Assembly (NCBI GenBank): GCA_040285825.1
Contig: JAUPSS010000001.1
Span: forward strand, 372,001 to 436,000
Length of the DNA: 64,000 nucleotides
Direction: 5' to 3'
From: Eukaryota sp. TZLM1-RC
Lineage: Eukaryota > Metamonada: BaSk clade
The notes below the pieces were generated by a model. That model did no database searches and was not told where the DNA came from. It saw only the letters and a program-made list of their open reading frames with translations. The first letter of the stretch is position 1; each line of letters opens with the position of its first letter. Made by a program: the position numbers and the translations under genes. Positions 50,049 to 60,457 of this stretch are shown here, piece after piece.

Positions 50049-50486
50049 TTACTGGTGACGTAGTATGATGTGAACACCAGAATCAGTCCACACAGGACCA
50101 GAGATCTCGCCAACTTTCAGTTCACTAGTTGCTTCTTCAAAAGCAGCTTGCATTTGGCCAGGAGAGAACAAGCCTAAATCACCACCATTCTGAGCTGAGC
50201 CACAATCAGAGTAAGTTTTTGCAATTTCTGCAAAAGAGGCTTCACTAGAGTCTATCTTATTCTTTAGATCCTGAAGAATTACAAGTGCCTCTTCCTTTGA
50301 TCTTGTAATGTTTTTCTCGCGCCATGAAGAAGGTCTTCTGGATTCGCGATGTTTCACAAGTATATGAGATGCGTGAAACTGTTTAGGTTCTTCAAAATCG
50401 CTGGGTTTTTCCCATTGAGATTGACCTGTGGACCTGTTAAAGTAGTAAGTTTGTCCGGTTCGTTGAGATGTCTGTTTTGTCCACAT
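50049..50486 (-). CDS. PIN1: Pin1-type WW-parvulin prolyl isomerase
   Basis: Isomerises phospho-Ser/Thr-Pro bonds. The 145-residue protein has an N-terminal WW domain (MWTKQTSQRTGQTYYFNRST, SQWEKPSDF; two conserved Trp and the Y-Y-F core). The parvulin domain follows, with HASHILVKHRESRRPSSWRE, ITRSKEEALVILQDL, FAEIAKTYSDCGSAQNGGDL, FSPGQMQAAFEEA and SGVHIILR. The basic patch with R-R after KHRES corresponds to the phosphate-binding loop, and the H-x-x-H...C...H catalytic set is present. Size matches eukaryotic Pin1 (about 160). Convergent with the CBM48/coiled-coil gene. Confidence 0.95.
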   Translation of the reverse strand: MWTKQTSQRTGQTYYFNRSTGQSQWEKPSDFEEPKQFHASHILVKHRESRRPSSWREKNITRSKEEALVILQDLKNKIDSSEASFAEIAKTYSDCGSAQNGGDLGLFSPGQMQAAFEEATSELKVGEISGPVWTDSGVHIILRHQ

Positions 50487-51149
50487 TTTGTAGGAATTTT
50501 GGTCTTGAAGAGGAATTCACCATCTTTATCGAATTTTGCTATTCGATAAACCTACTTCCAGCTTCCTTTTTTGGCTTCCTACTTCAAGTGAGGCCGGATT
50601 TAATTCAAGCTCATTTGTTTTCATTTTCAACTTTTGTTTTAAATAAGTTGCAATCATAAGTAGGTAATTTGTGTAGCTATTTTTAGGATTAGTGTTGTTC
50701 TCAAAATTGTTCAGCAAATGCCACATCGTTCACTCCCCAATTTACGTTTTTGCTTGAAAAAGTTACAGCACGCACTTGTTAAATTGTGTGGAAGCTTGGA
50801 TTATGAAGAAAGACTTGGCCTAGCCAAAACCAAATCTACCGCTTTTTGGAAATTGTTTAGGGGACATTCACGAAATTAGTTTTATGTTGCTTTTGTTGCC
50901 CAAGTCCCTCTAATTACGGACTTTTTTTCGAGAAAAAGATGAATGGCTTTTAAGAATGCGTTTCGTTCTGTGTGATGAAACAATTTGCCTAGTTATTTGA
51001 TTTGTAAATATTGAAACCCTCTTTTGATTACTCATCTTTTGAACTGTAATCCTTTTATTAAATTCAAGAGTATAGTATATAGTAATGCTAGACCAAATCA
51101 ATGCCATATGTAAACAGTATCAAGTAGATTTGTTTAGAACCATTGTCAT
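50487..51149. other. Gene-free interval
   Basis: Upstream region of the Pin1 gene. AT-rich; no gene or repeat recognised. Confidence 0.4.
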
Positions 51150-51905
51150 CAAAATTAATTCTTATTAATCCCAACACTGACAGTATACGCTACAACAATG
51201 CTTCTACAAGTCTGACATGAGATGTTTTGGTTGTTCTTGGTTTAAATGAAAGCCTCACCATTTTGAATGCCATCTCTATTGACCCTAGTATTTCTTTCAA
51301 TGAACATCTATTCAATTCTGATGGCATAAAAAACGCATCTTACAGATTTAAAATACAATGTTGGTAAATACTGGAAACCTAGTTCTTATGTAAATGGGTA
51401 AAATGAACAATATAATTGGAGCAGAACAGAGGCAGGGGCTGTTGTTATAGAGCTTTAGTCGTTTATTTGATATTGCTTTTCGTTGTTCTAATCATCTACC
51501 ATCAAAGATGACTAATCAATATGATGAGCTGATACAAACACCCAAATTGGGGCCATTAGATCAATAATTCTTTGCTTTTGCGGAATTGCTCTAGTATGGT
51601 AGCAAACCATTCTATAGGAATTTTGGTTAAATTTCTGACAAAATCTGTGGTGATTTGAGGATTAAACTTACATAGCGAATGATACACTTTTCCTGAATAA
51701 TAATACATGAATAATAATACCAAATTATGTTTGATAATAAAAACAATGCAAATAGTTTATGGATCCTTTGGATAGTCAATGTGAAATTTAATCAGCCTGC
51801 AAGTCTTTGAAGAAAATCAAATATTGCGTTTCTCCATCCACCAATAGGAGTACAAGAAGTAATAATTCCGCAAAATAATTGATCTCAAATATTTTCCTTT
51901 TTGTT
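51150..51905. mobile_element. Patchwork of non-LTR retrotransposon relics
   Basis: On the plus strand, around 51480-51580, LPSKMTNQYDELIQTPKLGP corresponds to the FPSEMTSSRLIALKK region of the polymerase in copy D. An earlier stretch (ESLTILNAISIDPSISFNEH) is probably retrotransposon too. On the minus strand, 51780-51900 matches the GGCRNAIIEFFERF region of subfamily A. All are badly decayed. Confidence 0.5.
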
Positions 51906-51929
51906 GCCCGAAACCCTTCAATGATTCAT

Positions 51930-52380
51930 CGAATTTCATTTTGTGTATCATGAAACTCATCAAAAATATGTCAAGATTCAATTCATTATCCTGCTTTTCA
52001 CTTCATCACATCATTACGCACCTAGAAAAGAACGCCGTAAAAAGAAAATGAAAAAATATGAAGAACCATTGGCACATTTAGGTAGAGTCGAACATGTACA
52101 ATATCAGTTTGTGTCGGTTGCTATTTCTTTTTTTTGGCAATGTTGTGCCTCAGGACTGCATTTTTCCTTAAACTTAAAGTCGGTTCTGCAAAACAGGTCT
52201 CATAAAGAATTGAATTACACTTTCTGGTTTAATAAAATTGTCTTTTGCATTTTTCAAGTCTATTCCAACAAATATTCCTAAAGCCCTTTTAGCTATTGGT
52301 GTAGAATATGAGCGAAATGCTGTGAGTAGGTTTAGCGATTGTGATGCTTCTTTGGAGGATATTGAATTCTAGATAGTATT
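51930..52380 (+). mobile_element. Non-LTR retrotransposon 3' fragment (subfamily G)
   Basis: Encodes ERRKKKMKKYEEPLAHLGRV, EHVQYQFVSVAIS and FWFNKIVFCIF. It then breaks into other frames and ends with the subfamily G 3' sequence CTAGATAGTATTTT (compare 13270-14115). Confidence 0.75.
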
Positions 52381-52834
52381 TTGGATCAATGAAAATATGC
52401 TACAAAAGCTTAACTGAATTGTTGCATTTATTCTACTGGTTTTCCTTTTTACATTCATCAACATTTACTATGCTGGCTATTCTCCCATCCACAATCATTC
52501 AATTTCCAGTCATGTTTCTGGGCTAACGACACGCGAAACTACAAATACACATGGCTAGGGCCAACAATAGTGCTTCAATTTATAATTGAGATCGGGCGTT
52601 GACTTTGAAATTCTTCATGATGCTAAATGAATTTTTATTGTTTTACACAAAGTCATTTTCACTTCCTAGTCAACAGCTTTATATACTGATGCTCAATTCT
52701 GTACATTGATCCTTGTGTTTGTTTTTAGTTTTTTTCCCAAAAGGAATGGATTTCGTACCAAAATTGTACCTGTTCCGAGACCTCAGACTATCAAGATGAT
52801 AGATAAACACTACTTACTTTTTTTACAATTGAAA
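52381..52834. other. Gene-free interval
   Basis: Between two retrotransposon fragments. No feature seen. Confidence 0.35.
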
Positions 52835-55800
52835 TTTATTTTCAACGCTAATAAAACATTAAACAAAAAACTAGAACTCAATATCCTCAATACACGCATC
52901 AACATCATCAAATCTTTTAAGCGCGCGATTTTCATACTCTATTCCCAATTGTAACAGTGCTTTGGTCAACATTTCTGGAATTGCTTTAAGAATACTAAAA
53001 ACAATTCTATTGTGCCAGAAATAGAAGTTCAATTCTTTTCCTGCTCTTTCTTTTATTAAACTTCTGAAACCTTCAAGAAATTTAATGCCAGATATTCCAA
53101 TGTTACCAAAAAGAGAAACAGCAAATGGAACCAACTGATACTTGACATGCTCAACACGTCCTAGCTGAGATAAGGGTTCATTGTACTTTTTGATTTTGCT
53201 CTTTTCAGCAAAGCAAAGTGGAGTTTCATCTCTTTTAGCAAAATCAATTGCTGAGTCTTTACAAACATCAACAGTGACAACATCAACAACTTTAATCACA
53301 CCATCAGACCCAGGGGTAATTAAATCAGCACGGCGTTTCCCAAAAGTATTTTCATCTTCATTTTGAGATGACAACCTTCGCACAAGTGGTTCAACAAAAG
53401 CTTTAGTGTGATGACTTTTGCACATAGCGTATAGTTGGTCTCTAACAGCATCGTGAACCACTGAACTATATGTAATATTAACTTTGCAATTAAATAAATG
53501 ATTTAGATTGATGAGCTGACCACAACGACAAATCAAATCATTTGGCACACTACATGGCCGCAGAAAACACCTCATCCTGAAGACAGTTGTCCATTGATGA
53601 TCATTTAATAATAGACCATATACATTTGGAATCTGGGAAATAAGACAACTTGAGCTACTATCCTTGAGGTCAATTAAAAAGTTTGCAAAAACGGGATTCT
53701 TTTCTTTAGCCAAGCTAAGACGAACAATGAAATCCAAGTTTTCAATAATTTTTAATATCAATTTCTGCAATTTAGCATATGCAAATTTCAAGGAAATCAA
53801 ACTCCTGGGTGGAATTTCTTGAATATCAGCAGGAAAGCATTTGGACCATATGTGAGGAGAGATGCATTCAATTTCACTCTGCAAGGACACTAAATAGTCA
53901 CTAACACAACATTCTATTAAATGTTGGTTTTCAGGAAAACGTTTCAAAAATTCAAAAACGAAATTTTTGCCTCCACCGATGAATGCGGCTTTACACAAAT
54001 ATTTTGATTTGTGAAAATCCAGGCCTCCCAATTCTGTGCTACAAAAAATATGACTACGTAAAAAAGAAGAATCAATATCGAGCAAATTAGCCAAAAATTT
54101 TGTTCTTAATTCATTAAAAATTCTGCAAAATTCGAGAGATATAGATGGTGATGTTGATCGTAAAATATGAGTAAATTTCCCTGAATAACAAATTCTGAGG
54201 AAGAAAAATTAGATGTTTTTCAATATTTAAATCTGAAAGAACCATCAATACTTCTTCAAAATTATCCAAAAGAGAGGAAAGTTGATTTCGAATTTCATCA
54301 AAATTGCCTAAATAACAACCTAAAAAACGAAATCCTGATTCAAAATAATTGATAAAAGGAACACTTTGATCATCAATAATGAGATCAGCAGACTCTCTAC
54401 CAATCAATAAACATTTGGAAATATTTAGAGAAAGACCAATTTGATAATAGCGCTGTTGAACAATTTCAGCAACTGTTCTCAATGAATCAATTGGACCAAT
54501 TATTGATATGTCATCCATATAAGCAGTTATATGAACATCTGGAAAGTCTTGTTTTAATTCACACATTAAAGGATGGATAGCAAGGCAGAAAAAGAAAGGA
54601 CATAATGGATCACCTTGTTTGACACCAGATGCTGATATTAGATTGAATTTCTCACATACAAAAGTCGACTGTGAGCCATAAAAATTGTAAAAGAACTCAG
54701 GACTCAGCTTCTGAAAAATGAGTTTGAACCAAGAGCAAGATGGACGACCTCTTTACTGCATTGAAAGCGTTTTTAAAATCTAAATTAAAAATATAATTCG
54801 AAGTATTTGAATTAAAAAAGACATCAGAAGAGAGTGCTGCAGAAGATGCACCATCAACTGTGTTAATTCCAAATTGGAAAGGACTAAAAAAATCTTTAGC
54901 TTTTTTACCAATCCTGCCAAAAACTGCTGAAGCAAGAATACGAGACAAAGATTCACCAATTGCAATAGGCCTTATTTTTGATTCATTCTTTTTTAAAGCA
55001 ATTAAGCGTGAACTTGTCATTTCAGATGGAAACTTGATTTTTAATGTTAAAATTTTGTGGAAAAAGAACACCAAATCATCAATGCATTCAGGACATCGGT
55101 TCACCGTGGATTTTAACATGGTAAAAGTAATCATTGATGGGCCAGGCGCTTTTCCACATGGTAATTGGTTAATCAATTTAATTAGTTCATCATTAGTTAG
55201 GGGATTTTGCTCCCAATGACTTACATTATTAGGTTTAGAGCACTTAAAATTTTCAATAGGATGGAGACTCTTAAGTTGAGCAATAGTATTTTTATTACAT
55301 TCTGCAAGTTGAGATGAAAACAGGCATTGCTTAGCGGAACCATAGCGTCCCTTTAAAGCTAATTTTCGAACAATTTTTTCTTTCTTCATGACCGAAGGAC
55401 GAAATTTTGATTTCGATGACAATAATTTTTTATCTTTAAGCAAAAAAAATTTCCATAGCGGTGTTACATCCCATATGCCTTTTTAAATTGGTAGTAAATT
55501 TTCGAAAACTGATTGAAACGGGGATGCAAGAAAGAGGACTTACCTGTGATGGAACACGTATTGGAAACCTCAAGGAATCAACAGCTTTACAGGATTCACA
55601 AAAACGTAATGGTCGGCCAGAAGAATTAATGCCCAAATTTTTGGTACAGAATAGACACTTATTATTCGGAGAATCATTGGATGAATTTACAGGTACTATT
55701 GCTGGTATTTCTTGATCAGCATTATCATCATTTATGGGTAACGAAGAGAGTGATTGTTTCAAATGAGCAGATGCAGCACGAGCTTTTAATTGTTCTTGTT

Positions 55801-56070
55801 TTAATTGGGGACATGTTTTAACGTTATGTCCCGGTTGACGACATTTACCACAACTCTGAGAATGAACTTTTCCAGTTTTTAATGGTAATGGTTTTATTTT
55901 TTCAGTTATTTAAATTTTGTCAATTTGTGAGTTAGAAGTAGAAATAGATTTTTGACTTTTTCCAATTTCAGCTGGAGAAAACAAATTTCGAGAAACGGAG
56001 TTGTGAAACGGAGAAACGACACTACTTACTGGGTGGAACTTACTGGATCTTACATATCGAACTTCACCAC
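52835..56070 (-). mobile_element. Near-full-length non-LTR retrotransposon, subfamily D (endonuclease of restriction type)
   Basis: The most complete copy, read on the minus strand. Order: a CCHC knuckle CGKCRQPGHNVKTC (about 55850-55810); a C-x2-C...C-x2-C finger (CLFCTKNLGINSSGRPLRFC, ESC); polymerase lead-in RGRYG-like and GKAPGPSMITFTMLK; KIRPIAIGESLSRILAS; motif A FNLDFKNAFN; motif B SGVKQGDPLCPFFFCLAIHP; motif C AYMDDISI. The 407-residue C-terminal ORF (54094-52871) then has the zinc motif CRCGQLINLNHLFNC and the endonuclease KRRADLITPGSDGVIKVVDV...EKSKIKKY, followed by LFGNIGISGIKFLEGF and WHNRIVFSILKA. Inactivating changes: a TAA at 55910-55912, and frameshifts near 55440 (in an 8-T run), near 54735 and near 54185. 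Start codon not identified. Confidence 0.88.
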
Positions 56071-56444
56071 TGCTTACCTATGTAGAAAATTACCTACTGG
56101 TTGGTCAACCATCTAACAGAACATTCAGTTTTCCTTCCAATAGTTGTTGATGAATTATCCACTCATTGTATAAAAATCAGCATTTATTTCACATACATAC
56201 AAACGAGACAAGATAATACTGCCAAAAGAGACGCGACGTGCTGGCACGAAGACGTCGGATAACCAAGTCTTGTTTGAATCAAAATTGATCAAGGAATCGT
56301 TTTTAAATACATTTGAATAAAAGAACCTGTTTTCTTATTCACACATGGATTCAGATCGGATCAATGTTCAAATCGGTGGCAGTGGCAGACTTCCAGTAAG
56401 TCTACTTCCCAGAAACCTTCAATGATACCCTTCACTTTGAGTAC

Positions 56445-56855
56445 ATGTCTCGCTCATCTGAACCTTCTCGAAAGGTTTATTCCATCGAAGGCTGGGAAGA
56501 GTTTCTGTCCAACTGTCTTGATCTTCCTGTAACAAGACAATATCCTGGATTTCAAATAGAAGAAGTATCTATAGAACCTTTTGTTAAACCACATCGTCCA
56601 CTAATTGAAAGACCCACTCGTTTGTATACAGGACCTCTGTGTAGTACTGCATCTGAAGGTGAAATTCAGTTAGTCTGCAGAGAGATTGAATCACAACCAG
56701 TAGAGTACACAATGTCTTCTGGGGAAGTTGAGGAGGAGGTATTGGAGGTGTGGGAACCAAGAATCAAAACAACTGAAAAAGTTGAACACATTGAAAGAAC
56801 AGTAACAGTAAGAGACGTTCCAGAAGCTGCAGGAATCTGGTTTGAAGAAGATTAG
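56445..56855 (+). CDS. Hypothetical protein, 136 aa (possibly longer by an upstream exon)
   Basis: ATG at 56445 starts MSRSSEPSRKVYSIEGWEEF. The protein is acidic, with a possible beta-rich end (EVLEVWEPRIKTTEKVEHIE, RTVTVRDVPEAAGIWFEED). No family recognised. An alternative start at 56345 (MDSDRINVQIGGSGRLP) would join in frame to YMSRSSEPS if a 46-nt candidate intron is removed (56396-56441, beginning GTAAGTCTAC and ending CTTCACTTTGAG). That gives 154 residues. The 3' end of this candidate resembles the cyclin intron end, but it is longer than the other introns, so it is unproven. Convergent with the NHL gene. Confidence 0.65.
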   Translation: MSRSSEPSRKVYSIEGWEEFLSNCLDLPVTRQYPGFQIEEVSIEPFVKPHRPLIERPTRLYTGPLCSTASEGEIQLVCREIESQPVEYTMSSGEVEEEVLEVWEPRIKTTEKVEHIERTVTVRDVPEAAGIWFEED

Positions 56856-56972
56856 TGGCATATTCAAATAAAAAATTACCAATAATTAAAAACAAAAAAA
56901 AACAACATTAACAAAATATAATATACATTTATTAATGATGCAAAAAAATAGTTTGATTTAAATTTGAATAAC

Positions 56973-59279
56973 TCAATCTTCACTATCTTGATTCATGACT
57001 GAATTCAGTAGTACTGTCAACTCTTCTACTTTTAAAGTCAATAATTCATTTTGTTTCTTTAACAACTCATTTTCTAATTCCAATTCCTCTTCTTTTACAC
57101 TTTTTAACTGATGGTCTTCATCATTCTTCTCCATTTTTGAACTCTCCTTTTGACTCCTACTGAACAAAGGTGTTCTCATCACCTTTGAACTATGCAGAAG
57201 CTTGACCCCTCGAAGGAAACAATCCGTCCATTCATACAAAGCATGCAAAAAAGGAGGTGAAAGTGACACCGTTCCAGATGAAAGACAAGCAGAAACTGTG
57301 TTCATAATGGATAGTAATTGAGGTATGAAAAGCTCAAAAACATTTGATGGGTGAGCTTCTTTGAGCTTTACTCTGAATTTTGGAGATACCAAGTAACTCT
57401 TCAACAGTGTCCATTCGTCAGCAGTGGCGGGTTCAAACAACTTAAACTGCTGATCTGAAATATTTTCTCCCGTTATTAAGGACAAAACTCTCAAAATAAA
57501 TACAACATTATTGTTTGGTGTTTTGGATAAAGTTGTTTTAAAGGCTGAGAGTCTGGTTGAGGTTAATTTGGTTTTTAAAATGCAACTGCATTTAGAAATA
57601 ATTTCAGAGATGTTTTTTTGATTTTCAGTTTGATAAACTGAAGTTCCAAAATCATCGAAATTTTCAGACCTACTTGTCAAAGAAGGTGTGACATGTGAAT
57701 GTGATCTCTTCTTAATCTCTTTTATCTCATATTCTTGTTCAACTTCAAAATTTAAAGCAACGATTCTATGATTATCAGAATCCACCACTAATAATCTATT
57801 AAATTCTTCATCGAAAATCATTGAAGAAAAGAAAGAGCTTTGATCAGTACATTGCCAAATAGTAGTAACTGATGACGTCACCAAATCAATCAATCTAATT
57901 GATGGATTAAGGTCAGTTAAAAACATATATCGCTTACTTGGATCCAAAACAATTTTCAACGGGAAATTCAATTTTGACTTCAATAGACCTCCATCAGAAA
58001 ACCCTTGACTCGACCCCACCAATGTAGAAGTTACAAAACAACCCTTCGTAGAATCCCACTTGACCAACCTGACAACGTGATTGGCACTATCACAAACTAA
58101 GAATGATTTGGTCTTATACAAAACAATGCAGGACGGTCTGTTAAACAATGCCTTGACTCCATCCACAAGTCCAACTTGACCCGCCTTTCCTGCTATAATG
58201 GACAACTCTTTACGGTCCAGGCTGGCCATCCATATAGCTGAGGCGTCGGTCAAGTAGATATGCTGTCCATGGACTACGAAAGAGGTAGGATCAGTGATTG
58301 CACAAGAGGAGAAAGGACCAGGTATTTGGCCTCTGGAATTACCAAAAAGAGGATGTATAAATGAGAAATTAAGAGCAATTGTGGAAACCTGGCAATCATT
58401 CGTGTTGATTGCAATCATCGACATCCCATCAATCAAACTGATTGGTTGAACTTGAACTATATTAGTGACACGGAGAACTTTACCACTTTCTGTAACAACT
58501 GTACTTACTGATTCAACATGTCCTTCATTATTCAAATCTACACTTCGCAGGGAGAAATTACCACTATCTATAATAAATATTCTATTTCTTTCAGGTTTAA
58601 TGATACAATTAGGTAAGTTAAATAGAGCAGTGCTTGGTGCTCCATCATCACTGCCAGGAATTCCAAAAGAACCTAGGAAAGAAGTTATTGTAGGATTATA
58701 AAAGTCAAGGTTAGTCTTGTATTTTTGACCTTCTTTTGGAGCAGGTGACGTGATAGGGCTGAATGGTGCATCTGGTTTAAGATTAACACTGATGATCGGG
58801 GTGAGTGGATCAGCAAGTGGTTTGGCTCTGGGAGTATGAGGAGGGGTTACGGTGGACTGTTTGATCTTGGGGTCAAATTCTTCTATTTTCTGCATAATGA
58901 TAGTGACCAGATGAGTGTTGGTGGAGGAGGAAAAAATGGAAGACCGTAGACGACAGAGTTCAACAACGCGATGTCTAATAGAACTGTTGATGGTGAGGAA
59001 GGCAGAGAGGAGACGAAGGAAGCCCATAAGAAACTTTGGGGCAGGAATAGATATCACTTTGATGAGAAGCTGATCGATAGGGCCTTGGTGTTGAAGAATA
59101 GAAGAGTGTGTATGACAAGAGTATGCAAACCTATAGAGATCATCTTCAGTGAGCTCAGGTGTTGATTCTGGGGAAGAAAGAGTCTTGGAAATTTCATTGA
59201 ATCCTTTCGTGAGTGAAGATGCAGTGAAGGTAGATGGGTCGAGCGTAAGACTATCGACTAGAGTTTTGAGGCTGGTCAT
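56973..59279 (-). CDS. NHL-repeat beta-propeller protein with coiled-coil tail
   Basis: 768 residues from the ATG at 59279 (MTSLKTLVDSLTLDPSTFTA); an in-frame ATG at 59420 would add 47 residues without family-like features. A helical N-terminal domain (~1-170) is followed by a Pro-rich linker. A propeller of NHL-type repeats comes next: FGIPGSDDGAPSTALFNLPN, RIFIIDSGNFSLRSVDL, QVGLVDGVKALFNRPSCIVL, FLVCDSANHVVRLV, GFSDGGLLKSKLNFPLKIVL and LLVVDSDNHRIVAL. A second helical region and a terminal leucine-rich coiled coil (KEEELELENELLKKQNELLT) close the protein. NHL propellers bind proteins or RNA; no enzymatic domain or RING/B-box is seen. Specific function unknown. Confidence 0.85.
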   Translation of the reverse strand: MTSLKTLVDSLTLDPSTFTASSLTKGFNEISKTLSSPESTPELTEDDLYRFAYSCHTHSSILQHQGPIDQLLIKVISIPAPKFLMGFLRLLSAFLTINSSIRHRVVELCRLRSSIFSSSTNTHLVTIIMQKIEEFDPKIKQSTVTPPHTPRAKPLADPLTPIISVNLKPDAPFSPITSPAPKEGQKYKTNLDFYNPTITSFLGSFGIPGSDDGAPSTALFNLPNCIIKPERNRIFIIDSGNFSLRSVDLNNEGHVESVSTVVTESGKVLRVTNIVQVQPISLIDGMSMIAINTNDCQVSTIALNFSFIHPLFGNSRGQIPGPFSSCAITDPTSFVVHGQHIYLTDASAIWMASLDRKELSIIAGKAGQVGLVDGVKALFNRPSCIVLYKTKSFLVCDSANHVVRLVKWDSTKGCFVTSTLVGSSQGFSDGGLLKSKLNFPLKIVLDPSKRYMFLTDLNPSIRLIDLVTSSVTTIWQCTDQSSFFSSMIFDEEFNRLLVVDSDNHRIVALNFEVEQEYEIKEIKKRSHSHVTPSLTSRSENFDDFGTSVYQTENQKNISEIISKCSCILKTKLTSTRLSAFKTTLSKTPNNNVVFILRVLSLITGENISDQQFKLFEPATADEWTLLKSYLVSPKFRVKLKEAHPSNVFELFIPQLLSIMNTVSACLSSGTVSLSPPFLHALYEWTDCFLRGVKLLHSSKVMRTPLFSRSQKESSKMEKNDEDHQLKSVKEEELELENELLKKQNELLTLKVEELTVLLNSVMNQDSED

Positions 59280-59439
59280 TGTTAAAGATATTGTCCATAA
59301 CAATGAAATAGGTGTCCTTTTTGTACAGAGGGCTTTTGTATAAGAGCAACTCTCGAATTCCTTTCTTTGAACCTTCATCAATCGTGGTATTCTATATGTG
59401 CACTGGTCAACTTCCTCCATTCAACTGTGCTTCCATCAC

Positions 59440-59850
59440 TACCAACATATACAGTGAAGCATTTCGATCACTATTCCACAAATTTTCGCATGATCTACAC
59501 ATGGTAAGCCCGTGACGAATAGACATCTCATACATCTGCCATGTCCCGGATTTTTGTACCATCGGAACGATTCAATTGTTTTCTGTGCTTTCTTACAGTT
59601 GAAAACAACAGCTGGTTTGAAACTCATCAATTAAATAGGCTTTTTAACCAGCTTTTTTGACCAAAATTCTCAAATCTTGTCTTTCGGTAGGTTCTTTAAA
59701 TTTCTTCAGTTTTCGTTGTTATCAGTTATTATTGATATAAATTCCTTTGTTCAATATACTTCTTAAATGTGGCAAACCTGCAGCTTTTGGAATCGATTTG
59801 GGATAAAGTTGCTACCCATTCTGCTACAGATTTTGGTTGTGTGAAACAAG
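59440..59850 (-). repeat. Unclassified coding repeat X, copy 2
   Basis: The reverse complement matches 15380-15800. It contains the stretch encoding KSVAEWVATLSQIDSK, a stop, FKEPTERQ-like sequence, and the cysteine-rich end (VVFNCKKAQKTIESFRWYKN, GHGRCMRC). It lies directly upstream of the NHL gene on the same strand. Confidence 0.6.
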
Positions 59851-60457
59851 GATTAGTAGCCATCTTCAATTTATTGATTTCTCCTGGTACCTTACCTGTT
59901 CATAAAATTTTCTTCAATATTTCAATTGTTTTATTATGCTGCAGCTTCGATCCATCCTGTCGTTGCTCTTCAGATTCTTTATATTACAATTACTGTGTTA
60001 ACTGACCTCATTATCGTAGTAGTTGCTTCCGTCTTATATCTCCTACCGTCTTTCAATTTTAGTACTTTAGACTACTGGTTTTTGGTGTTTCTGAATTTAA
60101 CTTTTCAATCTGGTTCTCAAATGTTGTAAAAAATATAGTAAACCAGATTTAGTTGGATCAGCAGTAGAAACTGTTATTCCATGATATTGAGAACGATTAT
60201 CATCAGGATTATGTCATGTCAAGTTAATTTACAATTGGGTAACAGATATTATTTTATCAGTTTCAATACTCCAAATTTTAATCTTTCAATATTGTTTTTA
60301 ATCTAACCAATCAACAAAATTTTGTTGTGTCAGAACAAATTGTTAGTCTTGAATAGTATTTATAGTTATTTAGTTAGTGAATTAGTATTCCGCCTATTAG
60401 TTTAAGAAGAGAGAATGCAATTCCTCTTCGTAATAAATTTCATTACTTCTCTACTGT
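59851..60457. other. Gene-free interval
   Basis: AT-rich sequence with two overlapping short open frames (59769-60129) of hydrophobic, non-protein-like composition. The left end of the retroelement that follows may lie here, but no LTR could be recognised because its partner would be outside the window. Confidence 0.35.

Noticed and set aside
59769-60129. Two overlapping hydrophobic open frames
   Set aside because: The first part is the antisense of repeat X; the rest is low-complexity hydrophobic translation of T-rich DNA.
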